Part shown: piece after piece, positions 46,540 through 56,172 of the stretch | Layout of the letters: every line of letters begins with the position of its first letter | Position numbering within the stretch: position 1 is the first letter of the stretch | Source: Paenarthrobacter sp. Z7-10 | GTDB lineage: Bacteria; Actinomycetota; Actinomycetes; Actinomycetales; Micrococcaceae | Length of the DNA stretch: 64,000 nucleotides | Reading direction: 5' to 3' | Assembly: GCF_026932795.1 (NCBI RefSeq) | Contig: NZ_JADPVH010000009.1 | Location: 1-64,000 of the forward strand | Program-made: the position numbers and the translations under genes | The notes under the pieces: model-generated | Told to the model about the DNA's origin: nothing | What the model saw: only the letters and a program-made list of their open reading frames with translations | Database searches by the model: none

Positions 46540-47505
46540 CTACGGTGCCGGAGAGGTGGTCAGCGCCTGACCGATGTGATCGGCATTGGCGTTCATCCAG
46601 GCCAGGTAGTCCAAGTCCTGCGGCAGGGTCTCGCTGAAACTGACTACCGGGATGCCCGCGGCTGTGGCAGCGTCCCGAAGGGCCCGGGTCTGCGGGCCCT
46701 CGGTCTGATCGTTATAAGCAAGGAATTTCACCTTTTTATTGCGGAGCAGGTCGGTGGTCTCCTTGAGCACCGAGGCAGGAACGTCCGTGCCCTGCTCCAC
46801 GGCATGGCTGTAGGCCGGCGGGGTCTGATTGACCAGTCCCGCCGCCTGCAGCAGATACAGCGGCACCGGTTCCGTGATCGCCACCGGTTCTGTGCCGTGC
46901 GCGGCCTTCAGCGCCGCGAGTTTGGCCGAGATCCGCTGGGTCGAGGCCTTAAAGGCGTCCGCGTTAACCCGGAAGGAAGGAGCAGAACTCGGGTCCAGCT
47001 CTCCCAGCCGGCTGGCGATTGCGTCCGCCAGCCGGGCCACAGTTGGCATAAAGTACCAGACGTGTTCGTTGAAGCTGTCCCTGGTCGCGTCGGTTTCAAG
47101 GCCTGAAAGACGGGCCACATTCAGGATCCGCTCCGCAGGCAGCGTGCCGCCGGCAGCGAGCTGGTCGAAAAAGTCATCATAGCCGCCGCCGTTTTCGATC
47201 CCCAGTTGAGCCTTGGAAACGGCGAGCTTATCCTGGGCCGTGGCCTGGTATGAGTGCGGGTCCTGGCTGGGCAGGTCGATGATGGAGCGCACCGTTACCT
47301 TGTCCCCGCCAATCCGCGCCGCGATGTCGCCGTAGACATTGGTGGAGGCAACCACGCTGATGCGTGCCGGCGCCGGCGTGCCGGCGGCCGCTCCCGGTGC
47401 CGCGTCGGTGCCGCAGCCGGAGAGCATGAGCACCGACAGCATGGCCAGGGCCATGGCCAGCGCCGGAGGGACCGGCAGCGGCGGAGAATAGCGGCGATGC
47501 CGCAT
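46540..47505 (-). CDS. znuA: zinc ABC transporter substrate-binding lipoprotein
   Basis: A 321-residue cluster A-I binding protein. The signal peptide ends in a lipobox LSGC with Cys31. Likely metal ligands include His84 (in QDPHSYQ) and His148 (in NEHVWYF); the canonical third-histidine region reads TEPVPLYLL, and there is no His-rich loop. It is the first gene of the znuACB run; two candidate Zur boxes lie upstream. Confidence 0.9.
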   Translation of the reverse strand: MRHRRYSPPLPVPPALAMALAMLSVLMLSGCGTDAAPGAAAGTPAPARISVVASTNVYGDIAARIGGDKVTVRSIIDLPSQDPHSYQATAQDKLAVSKAQLGIENGGGYDDFFDQLAAGGTLPAERILNVARLSGLETDATRDSFNEHVWYFMPTVARLADAIASRLGELDPSSAPSFRVNADAFKASTQRISAKLAALKAAHGTEPVAITEPVPLYLLQAAGLVNQTPPAYSHAVEQGTDVPASVLKETTDLLRNKKVKFLAYNDQTEGPQTRALRDAATAAGIPVVSFSETLPQDLDYLAWMNANADHIGQALTTSPAP

Positions 47506-47536
47506 TGAGGACTCCAGCTCTGTGGGGAAGTGGATC

Positions 47537-47584
47537 AGGATAACGATCGCTTCCCAGCATATCTCAAATAGGAATCATTCGCAG
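47537..47584 (-). promoter_or_regulatory. candidate Zur boxes upstream of znuA
   Basis: Two imperfect palindromes lie 32-79 bases upstream of znuA: AGGATAACGATCGCTTC (47537-47553) and ATAGGAATCATTCGCAG (47568-47584). Both contain the ATNATT- or ACGAT-like core seen in actinobacterial Zur sites. The match is by eye and modest. Confidence 0.35.
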
Positions 47585-47606
47585 CAAGGACCAAGCAAGC
47601 CCACGA

Positions 47607-48677
47607 TCAGGCAGTTTCCGTCTCGCCCAGCCGGCGGACGCCCTTGGCTTGAGTGGCATCCCGGATCTCGCCCACCAATTGCTCTATGACGTCCTCGAGG
47701 AAGAGCACGCCCTGGGTGCGGCCATCCGGGGAAATGACGCGTGCCAAGTGCGAGCCGGTGCGCTGCATCGTGGCCAGCGCTTCCTCCACGTCGTCTGCGA
47801 GGGCCAGATTAGCGAGGGTACGGACCCGGCTCTCGGCAATGGGTGCTTCGTAGCTGTCCAGCGGAATGGAAATCACGTCCTTGACATGCAGGTAGCCGGT
47901 GAGCGTGCCCGCCCCATCGGCCAGCACGAAGCGCGAGAATCCGGTTCGCCGGACGGCCTGTTCAAACTCCACGGGAGTCGCAGTGGTGCGCAGCGTGACC
48001 AATTCCGACAGCGGGACCATAATGTGTTCGGCCGTATGCGCGGAGAATTCCAGCGCCCCGCTGATCAAACCGGTTTCATCAAAGACCAATCCGTGCCGGG
48101 TGGATTCCTCCACGATGGACTGCACCTCTTCCAGCGTGAAGCTGGAGGACACCTCGTCCTTAGGCTCGACGCGCAACAGCCGCAGCGTGCCGTTTGCCAG
48201 CCAGTTCAGTGAATGGATCACCGGCCGGACCAGCCTGCCGATGAACACCAGCGGCGGAGCCAGCAGCAGGGCGGCCCGGTCCGCCATGGAAACCGAGATG
48301 TTCTTCGGGATCATTTCCCCGAAAGTGACGTGCAGGAAGGTGACGGCCAGCAGTGCCACCACGAACGTCACGGGCGCCGCAATCTCATCCGGCAGGCCAA
48401 CCGCGGCAAGCGGACCACCCAATAGGTGGTGAATGGCCGGCTCGGCCACGTTCAGGATCAGCAGCGAACACACCGTGATGCCCAGCTGCGCACAGGCAAG
48501 CATCAACGAGACGTTTTCCATTGCTGCCAGCGTGGTCTTCGCCCTCGCGGAACCAGCCTCCGCACGCGGCTCAATCTGGCTTCGCCGGGCGGACATGATC
48601 GAAAATTCCGCCGCCACAAAGAACGCATTACCGGCCAGCAGCAGCACCAGAGCACCCAGTCCGCCCCACTCGCTCAT
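47607..48677 (-). CDS. CNNM/HlyC-type transmembrane CBS-domain protein
   Basis: A 356-residue protein with a DUF21/CNNM membrane domain (about 1-190, three to four helices) and a CBS pair (about 205-340). The family includes CorC-like Mg2+ exporters and regulators, often called hemolysins without proof. It is the shorter second gene of a pair; the C-terminal CorC_HlyC domain is missing. The ATG overlaps the upstream stop codon by 4 bases. Confidence 0.88.
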   Translation of the reverse strand: MSEWGGLGALVLLLAGNAFFVAAEFSIMSARRSQIEPRAEAGSARAKTTLAAMENVSLMLACAQLGITVCSLLILNVAEPAIHHLLGGPLAAVGLPDEIAAPVTFVVALLAVTFLHVTFGEMIPKNISVSMADRAALLLAPPLVFIGRLVRPVIHSLNWLANGTLRLLRVEPKDEVSSSFTLEEVQSIVEESTRHGLVFDETGLISGALEFSAHTAEHIMVPLSELVTLRTTATPVEFEQAVRRTGFSRFVLADGAGTLTGYLHVKDVISIPLDSYEAPIAESRVRTLANLALADDVEEALATMQRTGSHLARVISPDGRTQGVLFLEDVIEQLVGEIRDATQAKGVRRLGETETA

Positions 48678-50284
48678 ACCGCACCACCCTTGCTGGAACG
48701 GGCGTCGGCACCCGCGCCGAAGCCACCCTTGGCGGAACGGGCGTCGGCACCCGCGCCGAAGCCACCCTCGCCGGAACGGGCATCGGCACCTACGCCGAAA
48801 CCACCCTCGCCGGAACGGGCGTCGGCACCCGCGCCGAAGCCACCCTCGCCGGAACGGGCATCGGCACCTACGCCGAAACCACCCTCGCCGGAACGGGCAT
48901 CGGCACCTACGCCGAAACCACCCTCGCCGGAACGGACATCGGCACCCGCGCCGAAACCACCCTCGCCGGAGGTGCCGCCGTCGACGGCCGCCGAGGTGGG
49001 ACGGAACCGGATCCGATCGACCCTGCGCCCCTCCAGCCGCTCAACTTCAAGCGCTCCGCCGTCGATCGCCACCCTGTCCCCCACCGCGGGGATGCGCCCC
49101 AGTTCGGCCATGATGAAGCCGCCCAGCGTCTCATAGCTGGATTCGTCCGGCACGCGCAGCCCGGGAATCTGTTCCGTCACCTCGTCGGGGCGCATCAGGC
49201 CGGGGAAATACCAGTCCCCGGAGGCACTCTGCAGCACGCCGGGCTTGGTGCGGTCGTGCTCGTCCGAGACTTCCCCGACAATCTCCTCGACCAGATCCTC
49301 AAGTGTTGTCACACCGGCCGTTCCACCATATTCGTCCAGCACCACAGCCAGCTGGAGGTTGCCCTCGCGCAGTTCGGACAGCAGGGAGTCCAGGTGAATG
49401 GTTTCCGGCACCCGCAGCACATCGGTCATGATCGCGCCCGCCTGCAGCTGGGCCCGCTTGGCGGCCGGAACGGCAATCGCCTTTTTGACGTGCACCACGC
49501 CGCGGATGTCATCAGGGGATTCGCCGATCACCGGGAAGCGGGAAAAACCCGTCCGCCGGGCCGCTTCGACAATATCGGCTACGGATTGCTCGGACTCTAT
49601 GGTTTCCACCCGGATTCGGGGCGTCATGACGTCCGCGGCTGTCCGGGCTGAAAAACTCAGCGTTTTTGCCACAAAATTCGCGGTCCCCTTGTCCAAAGTT
49701 CCCATTGCGGCGGAGCGCCGCACCAGCGAGGCCAGCTCGGCCGGCGTGCGCGCTCCGGATATCTCCTCCTTGGCCTCCAAGCCGAACACGTTCAGTACCC
49801 GGTTGGAGAAGCCGTTGAGCACCACAATGGCGGGCTTGAAAATGGCCGTGAAGACCAGTTGCGGCCGAGCCACCGCCTTGCCGATCTCCAGCGACAGTGA
49901 AATGGCCATGTTTTTGGGGACCAGTTCACCCATCAGCATCGAGGCAAGCGTTGCCAGCACCATGGCGGCGGTCAGCGAGACAGGTTCAACCGCCGTCGCC
50001 GGCAGACCTGCGGCCCGCAACGGCGCAGCGAGCAGTCCACCCAGCGCCGGCTCCATCACAAAACCGGTGAGCAGCGTGGTCAGCGTGATGCCCAGCTGAC
50101 AGCTGGAAAGCTGAGTGGAAAGTGACTTCAGGCAGCGCAGCAGCGGTTCCGCACGGGTGTCACCGTTGCTGATGGCCCGCTGGACGGTGGATTGGTCAAG
50201 GGCAACGAGGGAAAATTCGACGGCGACGAAGAAGCCTGTCCCCAGGATCAGCAGCAGGCCCACGGCCAGCAAAATCCACTCCAT
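48674..50284 (-). CDS. CNNM/HlyC-type CBS protein with tandem-repeat tail
   Basis: A 536-residue protein: DUF21/CNNM membrane domain (about 1-190), CBS pair (about 205-335) and a CorC_HlyC transporter-associated domain (about 350-430), as in putative Mg2+/Co2+ efflux proteins. The last 97 residues are seven copies of a 13-residue unit of the type [13 protein letters not shown], outside any known domain. The ribosome site is weak; the stop codon of a possible small upstream frame shares one base with the ATG. Confidence 0.9.
   Translation of the reverse strand: MEWILLAVGLLLILGTGFFVAVEFSLVALDQSTVQRAISNGDTRAEPLLRCLKSLSTQLSSCQLGITLTTLLTGFVMEPALGGLLAAPLRAAGLPATAVEPVSLTAAMVLATLASMLMGELVPKNMAISLSLEIGKAVARPQLVFTAIFKPAIVVLNGFSNRVLNVFGLEAKEEISGARTPAELASLVRRSAAMGTLDKGTANFVAKTLSFSARTAADVMTPRIRVETIESEQSVADIVEAARRTGFSRFPVIGESPDDIRGVVHVKKAIAVPAAKRAQLQAGAIMTDVLRVPETIHLDSLLSELREGNLQLAVVLDEYGGTAGVTTLEDLVEEIVGEVSDEHDRTKPGVLQSASGDWYFPGLMRPDEVTEQIPGLRVPDESSYETLGGFIMAELGRIPAVGDRVAIDGGALEVERLEGRRVDRIRFRPTSAAVDGGTSGEGGFGAGADVRSGEGGFGVGADARSGEGGFGVGADARSGEGGFGAGADARSGEGGFGVGADARSGEGGFGAGADARSAKGGFGAGADARSSKGGAV
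48682..48969 (-). repeat. 39-bp tandem repeat at the 3' end of the CBS-protein gene
   Basis: Seven head-to-tail copies of a 39-base unit (plus-strand text beginning CCACCCTCGCCGGAACGGGC) with a few substitutions. The main variants alternate GTC/ATC and CCCGCG/CCTACG, giving FGAGAD or FGVGAD. The unit is a multiple of three, so the frame is kept. The mixed order of variants suggests expansion by slippage or recombination. Confidence 0.95.
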
Positions 50285-50481
50285 CAGCGGAACACCGCCC
50301 GCGGAACACCCGTTGGGTCGCTGGAAATCTTCGCGCGTTCAGGCGGAGGGCGGTCGGCCGTGGCAGCGGCCGACGTGGCAGTAGAGGGACGGTGGGCACG
50401 AGTGCGGGGTCTGCCGGCGTTGCGGGGGTTCGAGGTACTGCGGCTCGAACCCGGGCGCCGGCCCCTAGAGTTACTGTCCAT
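50284..50481 (-). CDS. possible small basic protein
   Basis: A 65-residue open frame rich in Arg, Ser, Pro and Ala, with no recognisable domain. Two things argue that it could be real. Its TGA shares one base with the ATG of the CBS-protein gene (TGATG), and a TAGAAT box (50491-50496) ends 9 bases before its ATG, as in leaderless actinobacterial mRNAs. There is no Shine-Dalgarno. The remaining 100 bases up to 50581 hold a GC-rich palindrome (50519-50533) and a 19-bp direct repeat (50537 and 50573) that overlaps the stop codon of the next gene. Confidence 0.3.
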   Translation of the reverse strand: MDSNSRGRRPGSSRSTSNPRNAGRPRTRAHRPSTATSAAATADRPPPERAKISSDPTGVPRAVFR

Positions 50482-50581
50482 AGGAGCTCTATTCTACAGG
50501 ACCAGCGTTCCCGCCGGTGGACGCCGGGCGTCCGCAGGGCCCGCGCTGGAGCCGGTCGACGGCGGGCCCGCCGGGCCCGCG

Positions 50582-52912
50582 CTAGAGCCGGGTGTCGAAG
50601 GAACCACAGAAGACATTCTCGTTGTAGGTTCCGTGGAACTCCGACGTGCCTTGGATCTTCCCGATCGCAGCGCGGATGGCTTCCGGTGTCGCCGCATGGG
50701 CGTGGATCGCCGTTTTCACCATCGGCACGTCAATCAGGTGGTTTGGCTGATTGAGCGAGACGAAGACCGTGGGTACCTCGGTCACGTACCAGGGAATTTC
50801 CGCCGCCATCGGGCTGGACCACTTGATCCGGATGGCCGCCTCCTGGGCAAAGCCTTTGACGTTGGCAAAAACGAAGGCCGCGTCGTACTTCTGCGCATAG
50901 TCTCCGGTCGCTTCCTCGGAGATGACGGACAGGAAATTCACGTCTTTTTCGCCGTCGGCCTCGCGTTGTGCGGCGGTCCTGAACACATGGACCTCGAAAC
51001 CGGCGTTCTCCAACTCCTTGCGAACCACGTCCAAGTACGCCAGCGGATTCGACCGGGTGAAATCCGCGCCGCCCGAAATCCCGTACAGGCGGATGCGCGG
51101 ATGGGTCAGCGGAGTAATGGGCAGGATCCCGGCTGTGTCCTTAATCAGGGTCACGGTCTTGTCCGCGATCGCAGCGGCGACGGCACGGTGCTGTTCGCTG
51201 CCCACCAGGGCAAGCGCCTCGACCGGTGCGACGATGTCCGCGCGCGGGATTTTGTGCAGCCCCAGGGAAGCCTTCAGCGCCAGGATACGCTGCAGCGCGT
51301 CGTGGAGTCGCTCCTCCGTAATGACACCACTTGTGTAACCGTCCAGCATGTAGCCGAAGTCCTCCTCCGGGTTACGGAAGAACAAAAACATGTCGCAGCC
51401 GGCGGCAATGGTCGCCGGCACCAGGTCCTGTCGCTTCATGGCCTGGGTCAGGCCCACCATCTGCGACGCATCAGTGAGGATCAGCCCATTGAAGCCCAGC
51501 TCCCCGCGCAGCAGATCCTGCAGCAGTTCCGGGGCGAGCGTGGCCGGCATGACCTGCTGATCTTCCAGACCCGGGCGGAACCGCCGGGACAGTTCCGGCG
51601 CACCGATGTGGCCGATCATGATCGACTGGACGCCGTGTCCGATCATCTCCCGGTACACCTGCCCGTAGGTCCGGTTCCAGTCGTCGTAGCCCAAAGTGTT
51701 GTAGGAGGTGACCACATGCTGGTCACGCTCATCCACCCCGTCGCCTGGGAAGTGCTTTATGGCGCAAGCCATTCCCGACTCGCTGATCCCGTCGAAGTAC
51801 TCCTTGGCCCGCTCGATCACTAGCTCCGGATTATTGCCGAAGGACCGGGTGGAGATGACGGTGTTGCGCCAGTTGTAATGGATGTCCACAATCGGTGCGA
51901 ACGCCCAGTTGCAGCCGATCGCGGTGCATTCCACGCCAGCTACCCTGCCCATGTCACGGGCGATGCTCTTGTCCGGATGGGAGCCGGCCTGAAGATGTGT
52001 GCACACGAAGGTGCCGTCATCGCAGCTGCCGAAGCCGCCCATCTCCGGGTTGGAGGCCACCAGCAGCGGCACCTTAGTCCTGGACTGGGCGTAGCGGATG
52101 TGCTCCTGGACCGCGCTGGCGGGACCGGGCCGGTAGCGCATGCCGCCTACGTGGTACTTCTCCAGCACGGCGTCGAGGTACTCCGGGGAGAAGTCGTTGT
52201 TGTGGTTGATGAACAACTGGCCAATTTTCTCCGCCAGGCTCATTGAGGCAATCGTGGAGTGCACCCAGGCGACGGCGTCCTCGTCCAGGTTGAACGGGGC
52301 CGCCGTCAGGTCCACGCTGAACGGCGCCTGCCGCCCACGGGCGGGCGTGGCTGAAGCGGGCGCGGCCGCAAGGAGCGGGAGCGCCGCCAGACCGGCGACG
52401 GCCGCGGCCACCACCTGATCCACGGGTAACGAGATGTCGACGACGACGCCAGCCTCGTCGGAGCCGAGCGGTTCCAACGTGGCCAGCTGGGAATCCAAAA
52501 GGGCCGGCGGCATGAAGTGCCCGCTCCGGCCCTCCAGCCGGGCTTCCAGGACAGCCCTCGTCCCGTTCAGATGCAGGAAGGCAGTATCGGGAGCCTGGGC
52601 CCGGATGGCATTCCGGTAGCTGCGTTTGAGCGCAGAACAGGCGATCACCAGGCCGGCAGCTGAGGCACCGCCGACAGCGCTCGCACCATCGGTTACTCGA
52701 CCCCCGTCAGCCGCCGCCAGCTCGGCCCCGACCTGCGCAAGCCAGGGCCAGCGGTCCTCGTCATTCAGAGGGATGCCGGCTGCCATCTTGGCCACATTTT
52801 CCACCGGATGCAGCGCGTCCCCGTCGATGAATGGGACGCCCAGCTCTCGAGCCACCAGCGCGCCAATGGTGGTTTTTCCGCAGCCGGAAACACCCATCAC
52901 TACGACCTTCAC
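50582..52912 (-). CDS. gluconate kinase fused to family 3 glycoside hydrolase
   Basis: One uninterrupted frame of 776 residues. Residues 1-175 are a complete GntK-type gluconokinase: P-loop GVSGCGKTT (7-15), DGDALHP (30-36), [11 protein letters not shown] (48-58), [10 protein letters not shown] (91-100) and [12 protein letters not shown] (131-142), with a small Gly/Ala-rich insert near 69-87. An Ala/Pro-rich linker follows (175-198). Residues 199-776 are a GH3 enzyme with KHFPGDG (386-392) and the putative nucleophile Asp481 in [10 protein letters not shown], then the second GH3 domain. The substrate of the hydrolase is unknown. No true N-terminal signal exists, so the product is cytosolic. 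The GTG start overlaps the manD stop codon by four bases. Confidence 0.85.
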   Translation of the reverse strand: MKVVVMGVSGCGKTTIGALVARELGVPFIDGDALHPVENVAKMAAGIPLNDEDRWPWLAQVGAELAAADGGRVTDGASAVGGASAAGLVIACSALKRSYRNAIRAQAPDTAFLHLNGTRAVLEARLEGRSGHFMPPALLDSQLATLEPLGSDEAGVVVDISLPVDQVVAAAVAGLAALPLLAAAPASATPARGRQAPFSVDLTAAPFNLDEDAVAWVHSTIASMSLAEKIGQLFINHNNDFSPEYLDAVLEKYHVGGMRYRPGPASAVQEHIRYAQSRTKVPLLVASNPEMGGFGSCDDGTFVCTHLQAGSHPDKSIARDMGRVAGVECTAIGCNWAFAPIVDIHYNWRNTVISTRSFGNNPELVIERAKEYFDGISESGMACAIKHFPGDGVDERDQHVVTSYNTLGYDDWNRTYGQVYREMIGHGVQSIMIGHIGAPELSRRFRPGLEDQQVMPATLAPELLQDLLRGELGFNGLILTDASQMVGLTQAMKRQDLVPATIAAGCDMFLFFRNPEEDFGYMLDGYTSGVITEERLHDALQRILALKASLGLHKIPRADIVAPVEALALVGSEQHRAVAAAIADKTVTLIKDTAGILPITPLTHPRIRLYGISGGADFTRSNPLAYLDVVRKELENAGFEVHVFRTAAQREADGEKDVNFLSVISEEATGDYAQKYDAAFVFANVKGFAQEAAIRIKWSSPMAAEIPWYVTEVPTVFVSLNQPNHLIDVPMVKTAIHAHAATPEAIRAAIGKIQGTSEFHGTYNENVFCGSFDTRL

Positions 52913-54138
52913 CAGTCATGCACCGTGCCGTCTGCCAGGCGATTGTAGGGCAGGTAGGCCTGCTGGTAGGGGAAGGAGGCGGCAGCCTCCTCGTTGAGCT
53001 CGATGCCCAGGCCCGGCTTGTCCCCCGGGTGCAGGAAGCCGTCGGCGAAGGTCATTGACTGCTCAAAGACTGTGTTTGTGGCTTCACTGTGCTCCATGTA
53101 CTCCTGGATGCCAAAGTTATGGATGGCAAGACCCAGATGGGTCTGCGCGGCCAAACCCACCGGCGAAACATCGGTAGGGCCATGGAAGCCGGACTTAATC
53201 TGATACTGCGCGGCGTAGTCCATCACCTTTTTCAGCGGCGAGATGCCGCCGAAGTGGGTGGAAGCAGCGCGCACGTAGTCGATCAGCTGTTCCCGGATCA
53301 GCGTCTGGAAGTCAAAGACGGTATTAAAGACCTCCCCCACGGCCAGCGGGGTGGTGGTGTGCTGGCGGACCAACCGGAACGCATCCTGGTTCTCCGCGGG
53401 AGTGCAGTCTTCCAGCCAGAACAAGTCATACGGTTCCAGCGATTTACCGAGCTTGGCCGCCTGGATGGGCGTCATCCGGTGGTGACCGTCGTGCAGCAGC
53501 GGAATTTCTGGGCCGAATTCATTGCGGACCGCCTCGAAGACGGTGGGCACATGCCGCAGGTAGGCGCGGGTATCCCAGTCCTCCTCCGCGGGCTGCGGCC
53601 CGCGGCCGGCCGGTTCATAATCGTAGCGCTCACCGGTGGCTTGGGCCTGCGCAGCGACGCCATACAGCGCCTTGATGCCCGGAACGGATGTCTGCACCCG
53701 AATGGACTTGTACCCCTCCTCCAGATGCTGGCGGATGGAGTCAAAGAGCTCCGGGATATCCCGGCCCGATGCATGCCCGTAGGTTTGCAAAGCCGTCCGG
53801 GAGGCGCCGCCGAGAAGCTGGTAGACGGGCATTCCCGCAACTTTGCCCTTGATGTCCCACAACGCCATATCCACGGCTGCAATGGCCGCCATTGTCACGG
53901 GTCCACGGCGCCAGTACGCGCTGCGGTACAGGAACTGCCAGGTGTCCTCGATGCGGTGTGGGTCCCGCTCAATGAGCAGCGGCACCACGTGCTCGGTGAG
54001 GTACGCCGCAACGGCGAGCTCACGGCCGTTCAGGGTGGCATCCCCCAGCCCAGTCACGCCCTCATCCGTGGTGATCTTGAGCGTGACAAAGTTCCGGGAG
54101 GGGCTGGTGACAATCACATCGGCGGCAATGATCTTCAT
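52909..54138 (-). CDS. manD: D-mannonate dehydratase (ManD/RspA family)
   Basis: A 409-residue enolase-superfamily enzyme that dehydrates mannonate (in some members gluconate) to 2-keto-3-deoxygluconate. The N-terminal capping domain is followed by the barrel with [20 protein letters not shown], the loop [31 protein letters not shown] and the late [10 protein letters not shown] and HGPTD motifs, as in ManD. The ATG at 54136-54138 has AAAGGA at good spacing. Context with UxaC and a fructuronate reductase supports mannonate as the substrate. Confidence 0.88.
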   Translation of the reverse strand: MKIIAADVIVTSPSRNFVTLKITTDEGVTGLGDATLNGRELAVAAYLTEHVVPLLIERDPHRIEDTWQFLYRSAYWRRGPVTMAAIAAVDMALWDIKGKVAGMPVYQLLGGASRTALQTYGHASGRDIPELFDSIRQHLEEGYKSIRVQTSVPGIKALYGVAAQAQATGERYDYEPAGRGPQPAEEDWDTRAYLRHVPTVFEAVRNEFGPEIPLLHDGHHRMTPIQAAKLGKSLEPYDLFWLEDCTPAENQDAFRLVRQHTTTPLAVGEVFNTVFDFQTLIREQLIDYVRAASTHFGGISPLKKVMDYAAQYQIKSGFHGPTDVSPVGLAAQTHLGLAIHNFGIQEYMEHSEATNTVFEQSMTFADGFLHPGDKPGLGIELNEEAAASFPYQQAYLPYNRLADGTVHDW

Positions 54139-54189
54139 GGTGTTCCTTTCGGGTCCTTCCAACGGTGGCGCGGGCGGCGCACGAAGCGC

Positions 54190-55678
54190 TTAGAGCATAT
54201 CTTTGGGACTGGGCACAGCGGTAGGCAGATCCTGCCGGGATGGATCGCCGGCACCGTGATCGTCGGCAGCGTAATCACCGTCAACGGGCGCTGACGCGGA
54301 CTTCGCAGCGCGGCGGGCGGTGATCTCGGCGACGATGTCCTTGTGACGAGCATCCGTCAACGGGTAGGCGAGCATCACAGCGATGGCCAGCAGTCCGAAA
54401 GCGGCAGGCAGCAGGCCTGCACCGGCGCGGATCCCCAATGTGGCTTCGGCAGTCTGGACCCCGGCGCCCGCCGCGTAGCCGCCCCAAGCCAAGGCATAGG
54501 CAGCCAGGGCGCCGCCCACCGCCTGCCCGGTCTTCCGCGTGAAGGAGAAGAGCGCGTAGGTGATGCCTTCAGTGCGCACATGAGTCTTCCACTCGCCGTA
54601 TTCAACGGTATCCGCCTCCAGCGCCCAGACAAGCATGTTGATCATCAGGATGCCAAACTGCGTGATGACCACACCGACGAAGGCCAACGGCACCACGTTG
54701 GCCGGGGCGAAAAAGACGATCAGACCGCCCGCCACCATGACCAGACCCGAGTAGACGTAGGTCTTCTTTTTGCCCAGCTTGCGGACAATCAACGACAGCA
54801 CACTACCCATGCCAAAGGTCAGGACGATGTTGACGATGGACAGCGCCGCGTACAACGGCAGCGCGTGCAGCACGTCGCGGAAGTAGTAAATCTGGACTGT
54901 GCCAACGGCGAGTTGCCCGGTCAGGAACAAGAAGGAGCTCACACAGAGCATCAGTAGCGGCTTGTTGCCCTTGAGCGTGGCCAGGCTCTGTTTGAAACTG
55001 ACCTTGGGCACCTCGCGGACCACCCGTTCCCTGGTGGAGAGCGCGGTGAACAGGTACAGCGCGGCGCCGATCACCACGAAGATGAGCGTCATGGTGGTGA
55101 ACAGCGGTTGAAGGTCAACCCCGTGCACCATCCGTGGTGCAATGAAGATCCCCAGAAGGGATCCGACGGTCACGGCGCCGATGGTGCGCGCACCGGCCAG
55201 CTTGGCCCGCTCGGAGGAGACCTGTGTCATGGCTCCGGCCAGCGAACCGTAGGGAATATTAACCATGCTGTACGCCAGCCCCAGCAACGTGTAGCTGACG
55301 TAGGCCCAGAGCAGCATACCCGTCTGGCCTATCTGCGGAATGGAAAAGCTGGCCGCGCTCAACAGCAGCAGAGGAACCGAGCCGAACATTATTGAAGGGA
55401 CGGAATTTACCGAATTTCCGGCTGTAGGTTTTGTCCACCATGCGGCCGGCGAAGAGGTCGGAGAACGCGTCGAAGATCCGCACCACCAGCAGCAACGTGC
55501 CCGCTGCTGCGGCGCTGATCCCGGCCACGTCCGTGTAGTACAGCAGCAGGAACATGGTCGCCGTGGTGAAGGCCAAGTTGTTGGCTGCGTCCCCCGCTCC
55601 ATAGCCGACGATACTGACCTTGGACAGCGGCTTGAGCGTCTCATTCATGGCCTGCCGGGAATCGTTTAGTGTCCTCAT
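54190..55678 (-). pseudogene. GPH-family sugar/uronide symporter, frameshifted
   Basis: A glycoside-pentoside-hexuronide:cation symporter in two frames. The first part (from ATG 55678, with AAAGGAG upstream) encodes helices 1-2 and the family motif [11 protein letters not shown] up to KFGKFRPF. The rest, helices 3-12 starting [11 protein letters not shown], continues in another frame to 54190. Removing one A:T pair at 55392-55393 restores KFRPF-IMFGS, the sequence expected for the family, so a single-base insertion is the cause. Intact, it would be about 495 residues. It is either a true inactivation or a sequence error; the rest is well preserved, which favours a recent event. Confidence 0.85.
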
Positions 55679-56016
55679 GGTGGGCTCCTTTACCCGTTGC
55701 TCATCATCGAGCAGGTTCTGCTGGTTCATCGTGTGCGGTGGCTGCTTCCGGACACTGCATGTGAGCTGACGTACTTAAGTAGAACAGATAAGGAAACAAT
55801 TGGCAACCGATTGCCAAACGCATGTAATCGCTTTCTTGCTCAATCTGCCCAGTGAAGCGGTCGATGGATGGGCAGAACGGTGATCTGTCCCACCCCTCAT
55901 GTCCATCAATGCGCAGAACCGTTCCAATCAGTCAACGAGCAGGACCGTTCCACCCAGTCAACGAAAGGGAATCCGCGTCGACCGTCACGGTCGAAATCCG
56001 CTCCAACTATCTGTAT
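55679..56016 (-). promoter_or_regulatory. promoter region of the symporter-manD-kinase/GH3 genes
   Basis: A gene-free stretch of 338 bases between the 13-bp repeat array and the symporter start. It holds the operator at 55800-55817 and an AT-rich part just downstream (55770-55800) where a promoter is likely. The text CCGTTCCA with CAGTCAACGA recurs twice at 55917-55970, a short imperfect duplication. No further gene is seen. Confidence 0.5.
55800..55817 (-). promoter_or_regulatory. LacI-type operator upstream of the symporter
   Basis: TTGGCAACCGATTGCCAA is an 18-bp palindrome with 7-bp arms, about 120 bases upstream of the symporter start. It matches the site upstream of uxaC at 16 of 18 positions, including a central CG, the usual form of LacI-family operators. 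Confidence 0.75.
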
Positions 56017-56172
56017 ACTGTGCCGTCTTACTGTGCCGTCTTACTGTGCCGTCTTACTGTGCCGTCTTACTGTGCCGTCTTACTGTGCCGTCTTACTGTG
56101 CCGTCTTACTGTGCCGTCTTACTGTGCCGTCTTACTGTGCCGTCTTACTGTGCCGTCTTACTGTGCCGTCGC
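56017..56172. repeat. 13-bp tandem repeat, 12 copies
   Basis: ACTGTGCCGTCTT is repeated head-to-tail from 56017 to 56159 in eleven identical copies, with a twelfth copy at 56160-56172 changed in its last two bases. The array joins the end of the fructuronate-reductase gene: the TAA stop codon (56158-56160) and the last residues ATAQ come from the repeat. The period of 13 is not a multiple of three. No spacers are present, so it is not a CRISPR. Confidence 0.98.

Noticed and set aside
50192-51823. Long plus-strand frame (543 codons) opposite the GntK-GH3 gene
   Set aside because: Antisense shadow of a GC-rich gene; the minus-strand frame has full family motifs.
52310-52400. Signal peptide at the start of the GH3 part (Ala/Leu-rich stretch ending in an A-x-A-like site)
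   Set aside because: It has no basic n-region or start codon with a ribosome site and is better read as the last GntK helix plus linker.
56017-56172. CRISPR-like array
   Set aside because: The copies are directly adjacent with no spacers and there are no cas genes.
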